Shown here: in pieces, positions 1-8,286 of the stretch
Numbering within the stretch: position 1 is the stretch's first letter
Layout of the letters: every line of letters starts with the position of its first letter
Assembly: GCF_003635165.1 (NCBI RefSeq)
Contig: NZ_ML058599.1
Span: 1 to 64,000 of the forward strand
DNA from: Burkholderia sp. Nafp2/4-1b
Lineage (GTDB): Bacteria; Pseudomonadota; Gammaproteobacteria; Burkholderiales; Burkholderiaceae
Direction of reading: 5' to 3'
Length of the DNA: 64,000 nucleotides
Position numbers and translations under genes: made by a program
The notes under the pieces: generated by a model
The model's database searches: none
Told to the model about the DNA's origin: nothing
What the model saw: only the letters and a program-made list of their open reading frames with translations

Positions 1-75
1 GGCAACCCGCAACCCGCAACCCGCAACCCGCAACCCGCAACCCGCAACCCGCCAACCCGCCAACCCGCCAAGGCG
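1..75. repeat. Short tandem repeat, 7-bp then 8-bp unit
   Basis: The window opens inside a tandem array of the 7-bp unit AACCCGC, about seven copies, which changes to an 8-bp unit CAACCCGC for the last two or three copies. It may extend beyond the left edge. It lies 60 to 140 bases upstream of the first gene. There are no spacers, so it is not a CRISPR. Such arrays usually vary in copy number by replication slippage. Confidence 0.9.
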
Positions 76-138
76 AAGGCGCCAAGGCCCGATAGAACCC
101 GCTTCCTCCAAGACGCCACCGATGCGTAGAATGCCCGG

Positions 139-963
139 ATGAACCCTTGGATCGCCGCCCTGCCGATGTACAACGTGACGCCGCGCCACGCCGCACTGTG
201 GCGCGCGTTGCTGAGCGATGCGCTCGATGCGTTCGCGCGCGCCGGCGGGCCGGCCGGCGTCGCGCTGCTCGAAGAACCGTTCGAAGATCTGCACACGCTG
301 TGGCGGCGCGAAGATCTGCTGCTGTCGCAGACGTGCGGCTATCCGTACCGGATGCTCGGATTGCGCGACACCGTGCATCTGATCGCGACGCCGGCCTTCG
401 ATGCGCCCGGCTGCGATGGCGCGTGCTACAGCAGCGTGCTGGTCGTGTCGGCGCGCGCGCATGCGGGCGGCGCGACGACGCTGGCCGCCTGCCGCGGTTT
501 GCGGGCCGCGTTCAACGGCAGCGATTCGCACAGCGGGATGAATGCGTTCCGGCATGCAGTCGCGCCGCATGCGCACGACGGACGTTTCTTCGGTTCGGTC
601 GTATCGTTCGGCTCGCACCTGAACGTGCTGCGTGCACTGGCTGACGGCGCCGCCGATTGCGCCGCGATCGACTGCGTGACGTTCGCGTATGTGCGCGACG
701 CAATGCCAGAATTGTTGAATGAGATCCGGATCATCGGCATGACGGCTTCGGCGCCGGGCTTGCCGTTGATTGCTTCGAAGGCGCTGGAAGGAAGGTGGGT
801 GGAGGCGTTGCAGGATGCGCTCGATCACGCGGTCGCGTTCGACCCGGAACGGGCGGCGGTGCTGCGGCTGAAAGGATTCGAACGGTTGTCGCCGGGCGCA
901 TACGACACGATTGCCCGGTTCGCGAGCGACGCGGCCGCTCACGGATATGCCACGCTGGCGTAA
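139..963 (+). CDS. PhnD-like periplasmic-binding-fold protein, solitary
   Basis: A 274-residue protein resembling substrate-binding proteins of the phosphate/phosphonate ABC transporter family (PhnD-like). The residues around 75-90 and the SDSHSGMNA stretch near 132-140 resemble the ligand-binding part of that family. There is no signal peptide or lipobox at the N-terminus, and no permease or ATPase gene beside it. The protein may therefore be cytoplasmic, or a sensor or enzyme using the same fold. The start is the ATG at 139; no strong ribosome site is visible. It converges with dbpA, 43 bases away. The family call is fairly safe, the ligand is unknown. Confidence 0.65.
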   Translation: MNPWIAALPMYNVTPRHAALWRALLSDALDAFARAGGPAGVALLEEPFEDLHTLWRREDLLLSQTCGYPYRMLGLRDTVHLIATPAFDAPGCDGACYSSVLVVSARAHAGGATTLAACRGLRAAFNGSDSHSGMNAFRHAVAPHAHDGRFFGSVVSFGSHLNVLRALADGAADCAAIDCVTFAYVRDAMPELLNEIRIIGMTASAPGLPLIASKALEGRWVEALQDALDHAVAFDPERAAVLRLKGFERLSPGAYDTIARFASDAAAHGYATLA

Positions 964-972
964 CGCGGCGGC

Positions 973-992
973 GCGGCTGCCGTGACAGCCGC
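973..992. terminator. Hairpin between convergent genes
   Basis: A 7-bp stem (GCGGCTG pairing with CAGCCGC, loop of six bases) lies in the 43-base gap between the convergent PhnD-like gene and dbpA. There is no clear T-run on either strand, so intrinsic termination is only possible, not shown. Confidence 0.35.
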
Positions 993-1006
993 CGCACCGC
1001 TTGCGA

Positions 1007-2404
1007 TTACTCTTCGTCCATCAACCGGACCTTGACCCGCTTGCCCTTGATTTTCCCCGCATTGAGCTTGCGCAGCGCGTCGTGCGCGACGCCGCGCTCG
1101 ATCGCGACGTAGGTCGAGAACTCGGTCACGTTGATCTTGCCGATCTGCTTGCCGTCGAACCCTGCATCGCCGGTCAGCGCGCCGAGCACGTCGCCCGGGC
1201 GGATCTTGTCCTTGCGTCCGCCGAGGATCTGCAGCGTTTCCATCGGCGGCAGCAGCGTGTCGTTGCCGGCCGGCTTCAGCTCGGCGAGCGGATGCCATTC
1301 GACCTCCCGCTTCTGCGCCTGCTCGATCGCGCCGACACGGCCCATCTCGTCCATGCTGGCGAGGCTCAGCGCCCAGCCTTCCTGGTCCGCGCGGCCAGTG
1401 CGGCCGATGCGGTGCACGTGCACCTCGGGATCGGGCGTCACGTCGACGTTGATCACCGCCTCGAGCTGCGCGATGTCGAGCCCGCGCGCGGCGACGTCGG
1501 TCGCGACCAGCACCGAGCAGCTGCGGTTCGCAAACTGGATCAGCACCTGATCGCGCTCGCGCTGGTCGAGCTCGCCGTGCAGTGCGAGCGCGTGGAAGCC
1601 TTGCGCGTGCAGCACGTCGAGCAGGTCGCGGCATTGCTGCTTGGTGTTGCAGAACGCGATCGTGCTGACCGGCCGGTAGTGGTTCAGCAACTGGCCGACC
1701 GCGTGCAGGCGCTCGGTCTCCGTCACTTCGTAGAAGCGCTGGCGGATCTTGCTGTTGTCGTGGCGCTCCTCCAGCTTAACTTCCTTCGGATTGCGCAGGA
1801 ACTGCTGGCTCAGCTTCGCGATGCCGTCGGGATAGGTTGCCGAGAACAGCAGCGTCTGGCGCGTGGTCGGGCACATCCGCGCGACTTTCGCGATGTCGTC
1901 GAAGAAGCCCATGTCGAGCATCCGGTCGGCTTCGTCGAGTACGAGCGTGTTGAGCGCGTCGAGCTTCAGGTTGCCGCGGTCGAGGTGATCCATGATGCGG
2001 CCCGGCGTGCCGACGACGATATGCGCGCCGTGCTCGAGGCTCTGCGCCTGCGGACGCATCGGCGTGCCGCCGCACAGCGTCAGCACCTTCACGTTTTCCT
2101 CGGCGCGGGCGAGGCGGCGCACTTCCTGCGCGACCTGGTCGGCGAGCTCGCGCGTCGGGCACAGGATCATCGCCTGCACGTCGAAGCGGCGCGTATCGAG
2201 CCGCGACAGCAGCGCGAGCGAGAACGCGGCGGTCTTGCCGCTGCCCGTCTTCGCCTGCGCGATCAGGTCATGGCCGGCCAGCGCGATCGGCAGGCTCGCG
2301 GCCTGGATCGGCGTCATGTCGACATAGCCGAGCTGCGCGAGGTTCGCGAGTGCGGCGGGCGTCAGCGGCAGTGCGCTGAACGGCGTGGCGGTCGATTGCG
2401 TCAA
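1007..2404 (-). CDS. dbpA: ATP-dependent RNA helicase DbpA
   Basis: A DEAD-box helicase of 465 residues, the usual DbpA length. Visible motifs in order are the Q motif with MTPIQAASLP, motif I AKTGSGKT, PTREL, the VLDEADRMLDMGF box, SAT, ATDVAARGLD and HRIGRTGR. After residue about 380 comes the DbpA-type RNA-binding domain, which in E. coli binds hairpin 92 of 23S rRNA during large-subunit assembly. The natural start is probably the TTG at 2404, because it overlaps the stop of the upstream zinc-ribbon gene (TTGA) and the conserved N-terminus begins just after it. That implies translational coupling. Extending the frame upstream would run through unrelated sequence. Confidence 0.93.
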   Translation of the reverse strand: MTQSTATPFSALPLTPAALANLAQLGYVDMTPIQAASLPIALAGHDLIAQAKTGSGKTAAFSLALLSRLDTRRFDVQAMILCPTRELADQVAQEVRRLARAEENVKVLTLCGGTPMRPQAQSLEHGAHIVVGTPGRIMDHLDRGNLKLDALNTLVLDEADRMLDMGFFDDIAKVARMCPTTRQTLLFSATYPDGIAKLSQQFLRNPKEVKLEERHDNSKIRQRFYEVTETERLHAVGQLLNHYRPVSTIAFCNTKQQCRDLLDVLHAQGFHALALHGELDQRERDQVLIQFANRSCSVLVATDVAARGLDIAQLEAVINVDVTPDPEVHVHRIGRTGRADQEGWALSLASMDEMGRVGAIEQAQKREVEWHPLAELKPAGNDTLLPPMETLQILGGRKDKIRPGDVLGALTGDAGFDGKQIGKINVTEFSTYVAIERGVAHDALRKLNAGKIKGKRVKVRLMDEE

Positions 2405-2598
2405 GACAGGTCTCCGAGGTAGGGGCGGCCTTCCATCTGCTCGTAGACGACGTTGCCTTCGTCGTCCTCGAAGCGTTCGAGATAGTTGCGGGCGCCGCAC
2501 AGCGGGCAGCGGAACAGCAGCCCCTGGCCTTCGTCCTTGATGACGACGTCGGACGTCTCCCACTGCGTGCCGCAGCTCTGGTTTCGGCAGGTAAACAC
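2401..2598 (-). CDS. Small zinc-ribbon protein coupled to dbpA
   Basis: A 65-residue acidic protein with four cysteines spaced C-x4-C-x21-C-x2-C (residues 4, 9, 31, 34), the last pair in RCPLCGARN. This is a zinc-ribbon pattern. The GTG at 2598 is chosen because GGAG lies seven bases upstream and the conserved-looking sequence starts there; the longer upstream frame is basic, low-complexity sequence. Its stop overlaps the dbpA start by two bases, so the two are co-translated. A role in RNA binding or ribosome assembly with DbpA is a guess from context only. Confidence 0.75.
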   Translation of the reverse strand: MFTCRNQSCGTQWETSDVVIKDEGQGLLFRCPLCGARNYLERFEDDEGNVVYEQMEGRPYLGDLS

Positions 2599-2796
2599 GG
2601 TCTTTCTCCAGCTGAATTCGGTTGATGGCGCGCCCGGGCGGGCGCGGCCATGGCGGGCGGCGCTCGCGCGGCTCGGGCGCGGGCCGCACCGGCGGTGGCT
2701 CGGGTTGTGTCGATGCGGGTAATGGATCGGGCGGCGACGGGGTCGCGCGTGCCGCAATTCTAGCGGAAGCCGGTGCCTCCGCCCGGTGTGTGCCAC

Positions 2797-2826
2797 GAAA
2801 AACGGCCGCCCTGGAGGGCGGCCGTG
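2797..2826 (-). terminator. Rho-independent terminator of mqo
   Basis: A perfect 10-bp stem (ACGGCCGCCC with GGGCGGCCGT, loop of four) is followed on the minus strand by TTTTT. It lies 49 bases past the mqo stop, so it terminates mqo transcription before the zinc-ribbon/dbpA operon. Confidence 0.9.
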
Positions 2827-2874
2827 TCGGGCGGCGCAACGGTGCCGCGCGATTGCCGCGCGGCGTCGGGTGCG

Positions 2875-4518
2875 TTACAGCGCCATGTCGGCCGCCGCTT
2901 TCGCCGGGCGTGCGGGCGCCGTGCCGGCGGCCTGCGCCGGCGTCGCCATGTCGATCTTCGGCGGCGGCGACAGCTGCAGCACGTCGCTCGTGTAGGTCCA
3001 TTCCTCGACGACCTTCGCAGGGCTGTCGTTCAGCTTCGTGCCGTAGCTCGGCACGATCTGGCGGATCTTCTGCTGCCATTCGGGCGTCGCGACCTTGTCC
3101 TTGAACACCTTCTGCATCAGGCTCAGCATGATCGGCGCGGCCGTCGACGCGCCCGGCGATGCGCCGAGCAGACCCGCGATGCTGCCGTCCTGCGAGCTGA
3201 CGATCTCGGTGCCGAGCTTCAGCACGCCGCCCTTCTTCGGGTCGCGCTTGATGATCTGCACGCGCTGGCCAGCCTGCCACAGGCGCCAGTCTTCCTTCTT
3301 CGCGTCCGGGAAATACTCCTTAAGCGCGTTGAAGCGATCGTCGTCGGACAGCATCAGCTGGCCGGCCAGGTACTGGACGAGCGGGAATTCGTCGACGCCC
3401 ACGCGCATCATCGGCGCGACGTTGTGCAGGTTGGTGCTCTTCGCGAGGTCGAAGTACGAGCCGTTCTTCAGGAACTTGGTCGAGAACGTCGCGAACGGCC
3501 CGAACAGGATGATCTTCTTGCCGTCGATGAGCCGCGTGTCGAGGTGCGGCACCGACATCGGCGGAGAGCCGACCGACGCCTTGCCGTACGCCTTCGCGAG
3601 GTGGCGCTTCACGACCTCGGGGTTGTCGGTCACGAGGAACGAGCCGCCGACCGGGAACGCGCCGTAGTCCTTCGCCTCGGGGATGCCCGACGCCTGCAGC
3701 AGGTGCAGCGCACCGCCGCCCGCGCCGATGAACACGAACTTCGCGTCGACGGCCTGCGGCGGTTCATCCGAATGCAGCTTGACCCAAGACACGTGCCACG
3801 TGCCGTCCGCGTTGCGCGAGATCTCGCGCACTTCGCTCGACAGCGACAGCGTGAAGTTCGGCTGCGTCTTCAGGTAGCCGACGAACTGGCGCGTGATCTC
3901 GCCGAAGTTCACGTCGGTGCCGATCGGCGTCCAGGTGGCGGCGACCTTCTGCGAACGGTCGCGGCCTTCCATCATCAGCGGCACCCACTGCTTGATCTGC
4001 TCATGGTCTTCCGAATACTGCATCCCGCGGAACAGCGGGCTCGCCTGCAGCGCGTCGTAGCGCTTCTTCAGGAAGCGGACGTTGTCGTCGCCCCACACGA
4101 AGCTCATGTGCGGCGTCGAGTTGATGAACGAATGCGGGTTCTTCAGCACGCCCTGGCGGACCTGCCACGCCCAGAACTGGCGCGAGATCTGGAACGACTC
4201 GTTGATCTCGATCGCCTTCGAGATGTCGATCTTGCCGTCCGGTTTCTCCGGCGTGTAGTTCAGCTCGGCGAGCGCCGAATGGCCGGTGCCGGCGTTGTTC
4301 CAGCCGTTCGAGCTCTCCAGCGCGACGCCATCGAGGCGCTCGACCATCGTCATCGACCAGTCGGGCTGCAACTCGTGCAGCCACACGCCGAGCGTCGAGC
4401 TCATGATGCCGCCGCCCACCAGCAGGACGTCGACCTTCTTCGTATCGGCGGCGTGCGCGGACGACGCGGCGACGCACAGCGCGAGCGCCGACAGTATTAC
4501 CCGTAACGTTTTGATCAC
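2875..4518 (-). CDS. mqo: Malate:quinone oxidoreductase
   Basis: FAD-dependent, membrane-associated enzyme that oxidises malate to oxaloacetate and passes electrons to quinone, bypassing NAD-malate dehydrogenase. The 547 residues match Mqo along the full length as I know it from E. coli. Features include the dinucleotide motif [14 protein letters not shown] near residue 34, the [16 protein letters not shown] stretch, the [13 protein letters not shown] region, and the C-terminal -ADMAL like the -ADIAL of E. coli. The first ~24 residues form a signal-like segment ending in AHA, as in the enterobacterial protein. The GTG at 4518 is chosen because AAGGGA precedes it and it opens directly into that segment. 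It is monocistronic, with its own terminator. Confidence 0.95.
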   Translation of the reverse strand: MIKTLRVILSALALCVAASSAHAADTKKVDVLLVGGGIMSSTLGVWLHELQPDWSMTMVERLDGVALESSNGWNNAGTGHSALAELNYTPEKPDGKIDISKAIEINESFQISRQFWAWQVRQGVLKNPHSFINSTPHMSFVWGDDNVRFLKKRYDALQASPLFRGMQYSEDHEQIKQWVPLMMEGRDRSQKVAATWTPIGTDVNFGEITRQFVGYLKTQPNFTLSLSSEVREISRNADGTWHVSWVKLHSDEPPQAVDAKFVFIGAGGGALHLLQASGIPEAKDYGAFPVGGSFLVTDNPEVVKRHLAKAYGKASVGSPPMSVPHLDTRLIDGKKIILFGPFATFSTKFLKNGSYFDLAKSTNLHNVAPMMRVGVDEFPLVQYLAGQLMLSDDDRFNALKEYFPDAKKEDWRLWQAGQRVQIIKRDPKKGGVLKLGTEIVSSQDGSIAGLLGASPGASTAAPIMLSLMQKVFKDKVATPEWQQKIRQIVPSYGTKLNDSPAKVVEEWTYTSDVLQLSPPPKIDMATPAQAAGTAPARPAKAAADMAL

Positions 4519-4594
4519 AGCAGATCCCTTTTTCAACTTGGATGCATCGGTTTGCCACCTCGCCCGGCCGTGTCGGATTGCGACCGGTTTCCGT

Positions 4595-4630
4595 ATCCGG
4601 AGATCCGGACTGCGAATCCGGAAATCCGGA
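4595..4630. promoter_or_regulatory. Four ATCCGGA motifs upstream of mqo
   Basis: ATCCGGA occurs at 4595, 4603, 4616 and 4624, giving two pairs with the same 8-base spacing. It lies 77 to 112 bases upstream of the mqo start. Each copy contains the palindrome TCCGGA. It looks like a regulator array; no known regulator is recognised. The rest of the 473-base gap (4519-4991) shows no gene. Confidence 0.45.
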
Positions 4631-4991
4631 TCAGCCGCGTTTACCGTTGCATTTGCGCACGCGAAGCCGTTGCGAAGGACACCTTCGAATCGGCCCCGTA
4701 CGATCATGCGGACGCGTTCACCGCGGTCGTGCGCGGCGCATGCGGGCCCGTGCGGCGGGGCTCGCCGGACGGTGCTTCAGGCAGTGCCGAAAGGGGCTGC
4801 GCGCAATGCGGTCAGCGGCGGCGGGACGGCAAGGGGCGCGTAATATAACCGAACTCGATTGCCGTGTCGCACGCGCTAAATATCCTTGTTTTCGTGGGGT
4901 TTTTTGCGTGTCCGGGTTTCCGGAAACGCGGGAGCGCGGAATGGGAAAGGGGACGGGGAGCGGAGACGTCGCGGCATCGCGCCGCGAACCG

Positions 4992-5303
4992 TCACTTCGC
5001 CAAATTGTTGCGGCAGAACTGCTCGTATGCCTGCGCCGAATTCGGGAATCCCTTCTGCTTCGCGAGTTCCCACGGGCGTTCGCATTGCTGCGTCTGTTCG
5101 CACCACGCGTAGCCGGCCGAGCCGATGCAACCATGCGCATCGCGATCGCCGCCGACCAATGGCGCGGTAGCCTGGGCGGTCTGCGTGTCTCGCCCGGCGA
5201 CATCGGGCGGGAGAGGCGAAGGCGCTTGCGTCGCGCAGGCGCCCAGTGCGAACGCGACGGCGATCGTCGCGGCAGTCGACAGCGAAGGTGTGAAGGATTT
5301 CAT
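4992..5303 (-). CDS. Small secreted lipoprotein-like protein with Cys-rich C-terminal motif
   Basis: A 103-residue protein. The N-terminus is a signal peptide ending in a lipobox-like ALGACATQ, so it is probably an outer-membrane or periplasmic lipoprotein anchored at residue 22 or so. A Pro/Gln-rich linker follows. The C-terminal 45 residues hold the motif GCIGSAGYAWCEQTQQCERP with three cysteines, plus a fourth in YEQFCRN. This motif recurs in small periplasmic proteins of proteobacteria, whose function I do not know. The ATG at 5303 has GGAG nine bases upstream. It lies in the same direction as the AsnC-family gene behind it but 61 bases apart. Confidence 0.7.
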   Translation of the reverse strand: MKSFTPSLSTAATIAVAFALGACATQAPSPLPPDVAGRDTQTAQATAPLVGGDRDAHGCIGSAGYAWCEQTQQCERPWELAKQKGFPNSAQAYEQFCRNNLAK

Positions 5304-5364
5304 CGGGTAGCACTCCATGGGATGACGATCGACAGCGGATGCCCGTGCACGGGCGAACGGGCGT

Positions 5365-5853
5365 TCACGCGTCCGGCACCGGCACGCGCGACGAGAACTT
5401 GATCTCGCGCAGCGCGAGGCTCGACTGGATCGACGATACGCCGGCCTGCTTGCGCAGCACGCGCTCGACGAAGTCCGCATACGCATCGAGATCGGTGGCG
5501 ACGACCTGCAGGATGTAGTCGGCCGCGCCGGTGATCTTGTGGCACGACGTCACTTCGTCGTGACGCCGCATCACATCCTCGAAGTGATCCGAGTCCTGGC
5601 CCGAATGCATGTTGAACGTGACCTGCACGAACGCGAACACGTTCATCCCGAGCGTGCGACGGTCGAGGTTCGCCTGGTAGCCGGTGATCACGCCTTCGTC
5701 CTCGAGCCGCTTGCGCCGCCGCCAGCACGGCGTGACGCTCAACGACAACCGTTCGCCGAGCGTCGCGTTCGACAGTGCCCCGTCTTCCTGCAGCAGGCGG
5801 AGCATCGCGCGGTCGACGCCGTCCAGTTCCACCGAAGCGCGATTTTTGCTCAT
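5365..5853 (-). CDS. Lrp/AsnC-family transcriptional regulator
   Basis: A 162-residue regulator with an N-terminal helix-turn-helix (about residues 10-60, with LGERLSLSVTPCWRRRKRLE as recognition region) and a C-terminal ligand-binding RAM domain (GAADYILQVVATD). It starts at the ATG at 5853; the longer upstream frame has no family similarity. It is divergent from the acetylpolyamine amidohydrolase gene across 125 bases, so it most likely controls that gene and itself in response to an amino acid or polyamine-related effector. Confidence 0.88.
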   Translation of the reverse strand: MSKNRASVELDGVDRAMLRLLQEDGALSNATLGERLSLSVTPCWRRRKRLEDEGVITGYQANLDRRTLGMNVFAFVQVTFNMHSGQDSDHFEDVMRRHDEVTSCHKITGAADYILQVVATDLDAYADFVERVLRKQAGVSSIQSSLALREIKFSSRVPVPDA

Positions 5854-5978
5854 TCCAGGGTCTCCGTAGGCGGTTTTCTCAAAAGTGTACGAAACGAAGA
5901 AGCGAAAAGCAAAGTTATTACCGTCCGGCGTCAATAGACTGTTGCCATCCCTCACGGCTCTTATTGCAACGGTCAACC

Positions 5979-7016
5979 ATGCTCACGGTCTACAGCAGCG
6001 ATCATCATCTGCATCGCGGCGTCGAATTGAAGGACGGCGCGATCACCGATTCATTCGAGAACCCGCTTCGCGCCGAGACGGTGCTCGCGCAGGTCCGCGC
6101 GGCCGGCCTCGGCGACGTGATCGCGCCGCGCCCGTTCGACCGCGCGAGCTACGCCGGCGCGCACAGCGCGCGCTATGTCGACTTCCTCGCCGGTGCATGG
6201 GACGAATGGGCCGCCACCGGCCGCACCTGCCAGGCGCTGCCGCTCGTGTGGCCGGTGCGCGCGATGCCGTCGGCCGCGACGCTGCCCGACTTCATCGACG
6301 GCAAGCTCGGCTTCTTCGCGATGGACGCCGGCGCGCCGATCAACGCCGGCACGTGGGACGCGGTGAGCGCGAGCGCGAACTCGGCGCTCACCGGCGCCGA
6401 CCTGCTGTCGAACGGCGGCGCGCGCGCGGCGTTCGCACTGTGCCGGCCGCCCGGCCACCATGCGGGCCGCGAGTACATGGGCGGCTACTGCTACCTGAAC
6501 AACGCGGCGATCGCCGCGCAGCACGGGATCGCGAGCGGCGCGGCGCGCGTCGCGGTGCTCGACGTCGACTTCCACCACGGGAACGGCACGCAGGACATCT
6601 TCTACGACCGCTCGGACGTGCTGTTCGCGTCGCTCCACGGCGAGCCGGCGGTGTCGTATCCGTACTTCTCCGGTTATGCGAACGAGCGCGGCGCCGGCGC
6701 GGGCGAGGGCTTCAACCTGAACCTGCCGCTGCCGAAGGGCACGCAGTGGGACACCTACGCAGCGGCGCTCGACCATGCGGCCGCCGCGATCGCCGCGCAT
6801 GCGCCCGATCTGCTCGTCGTGTCGCTCGGCGTCGACACGTTCGAGCACGACCCGATCAGCCATTTCCGGCTGCGCTCGCCCGACTACCTGCGGATCGGCG
6901 AAGCGCTCGCGCGCCTGAACCTGCCGACGCTGTTCGTGATGGAAGGCGGCTACATGGTCGACGAAATCGGTATCAACGCGGTGAACGTGCTGCTCGGCTT
7001 CGAAGGGCGCGCATGA
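5979..7016 (+). CDS. Histone-deacetylase-family acetylpolyamine amidohydrolase
   Basis: A 345-residue zinc hydrolase of the class II histone-deacetylase superfamily. The active-site blocks are complete: CRPPGHHAGR with the His pair, DVDFHHGNGTQDIF with zinc-binding Asp and His, GVDTFEHDP with the second zinc Asp, and the catalytic Tyr in MEGGYMVDE. In bacteria such proteins deacetylate acetylputrescine, acetylcadaverine and similar compounds (Pseudomonas AphA/AphB). The ATG at 5979 follows the AsnC intergenic region. The gene is followed 69 bases on by a branched-chain amino-acid binding protein, suggesting a shared catabolic unit. The exact substrate cannot be read from sequence. Confidence 0.87.
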   Translation: MLTVYSSDHHLHRGVELKDGAITDSFENPLRAETVLAQVRAAGLGDVIAPRPFDRASYAGAHSARYVDFLAGAWDEWAATGRTCQALPLVWPVRAMPSAATLPDFIDGKLGFFAMDAGAPINAGTWDAVSASANSALTGADLLSNGGARAAFALCRPPGHHAGREYMGGYCYLNNAAIAAQHGIASGAARVAVLDVDFHHGNGTQDIFYDRSDVLFASLHGEPAVSYPYFSGYANERGAGAGEGFNLNLPLPKGTQWDTYAAALDHAAAAIAAHAPDLLVVSLGVDTFEHDPISHFRLRSPDYLRIGEALARLNLPTLFVMEGGYMVDEIGINAVNVLLGFEGRA

Positions 7017-7085
7017 CCGCATCGCTGTGCCTGCATCAATGGCGGTCCTGATCACGAACCAACAGCGACAAGAAAGGAGACGAAC

Positions 7086-8231
7086 ATGAATCGGCATCAG
7101 AAGAACACGGCATGCGCGATTGCGGCCGCGCTGGCGTGCGCATTGTCGGCGCTGCCCGCGCATGCGGATGAGGTCGTGCGCATCGGGCACGTCGCGCCGC
7201 TGACCGGCGCGATCGCGCACCTCGGCAAGGACAGCGAGAACGGCGCGCGGCTCGCGGTGGAGGAAATCAACGCGAAGGGGCTCGTGATCGACGGCAAGAA
7301 AGTCACGCTGCAACTCGACGCGCAGGACGACGCGGGCGACCCGCGCACCGCGACCCAGGTCGCGCAGCGGCTGGTCGACGACAAGGTGGTCGGCGTCGTC
7401 GGCCATCACAACTCGGGCACGTCGATTCCGGCGTCGCGCGTCTATCGCGACGGCGGCGTCGTGCAGATCTCGCAGGCCGCGACCAACCCGATGTACACGC
7501 AGCAGGGCTTCAAGACGACCTACCGCGTGGTCGCGACCGATGCGCAGCAGGGGCCCGCACTCGCGATGTACGCGGCGAAGCACATGGGCATCAAGACCGT
7601 GGCCGTGGTTGACGATTCGACCGCGTACGGGCAGGGACTTGCGACCGAGTTCGAGAAGGCGGCGAAAGCGGCGGGAATGAAGGTGATCTCGCGCGATGCG
7701 ACCAACGACAAGGCGATCGATTTCCGCGCGATCCTCACGAAGATCAAGGGCGCGAACCCGGACGCGATCATGTACGGCGGGATGGACGCCACCGGCGGCC
7801 CGCTCGCGAAGCAGGCGCGCCAGCTCGGCATGCGCGCGAAGATCCTCGCGGGCGACGGCGTGTGCTCGACCGACCTGCCGAAGCTCGCGGGCCCGGCGTC
7901 GGACAATGTCGTGTGTTCGGAAGCCGGCATCGCGCTCGAGAAGATGCCGGGCGGTGCGGCGTTCGTGGAGCGCTACGAGGCGCGCTACCACCAGCCGATG
8001 CAGGTGTATGCGCCGTTCTCGTACGACGCGGTGCACATCATCGTCGATGCGATGAAGCGCGCGAATTCGACGAACCCGGCGAAGGTGCTGGCCGCGATGC
8101 CGGGAACCGACTATCGCGGCGTGATCGGCGAAACGAGCTTCACGCCGCAGGGCGACCTGAAGCACGGCGCGATCTCGGTGTTCACGTACAAGAGCGGCAG
8201 GAAGGCGCTGCTCGATATCGTCAGGATGTGA
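7086..8231 (+). CDS. Branched-chain amino-acid-type ABC transporter substrate-binding protein
   Basis: A 381-residue periplasmic protein of the LivJ/LivK family. The first 27 residues are a signal peptide ending in ALPAHA. Family features include VRIGHVAPLTGAIAHLGKD, the GVVGHHNSGTSIPASRVY stretch that contacts the amino-acid backbone, and AAKHMGIKTVAVVDDSTAYG. AAGGAGACGAAC precedes the ATG, a strong ribosome site. No permease or ATPase gene lies nearby, so it must share a transporter encoded elsewhere. Its place after the amidohydrolase suggests a related amine or amino-acid substrate; this is inference. Confidence 0.9.
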   Translation: MNRHQKNTACAIAAALACALSALPAHADEVVRIGHVAPLTGAIAHLGKDSENGARLAVEEINAKGLVIDGKKVTLQLDAQDDAGDPRTATQVAQRLVDDKVVGVVGHHNSGTSIPASRVYRDGGVVQISQAATNPMYTQQGFKTTYRVVATDAQQGPALAMYAAKHMGIKTVAVVDDSTAYGQGLATEFEKAAKAAGMKVISRDATNDKAIDFRAILTKIKGANPDAIMYGGMDATGGPLAKQARQLGMRAKILAGDGVCSTDLPKLAGPASDNVVCSEAGIALEKMPGGAAFVERYEARYHQPMQVYAPFSYDAVHIIVDAMKRANSTNPAKVLAAMPGTDYRGVIGETSFTPQGDLKHGAISVFTYKSGRKALLDIVRM

Positions 8232-8286
8232 CGCAGGCGGGGGCCTGCCGACGCGCAATGTCGTGCGGTCGCACGCCCAGTTGCCG

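Noticed and set aside
1..75. CRISPR-like repetition at the left edge
   Set aside because: Units are only 7-8 bp, directly adjacent, without unique spacers, and no cas gene is seen.
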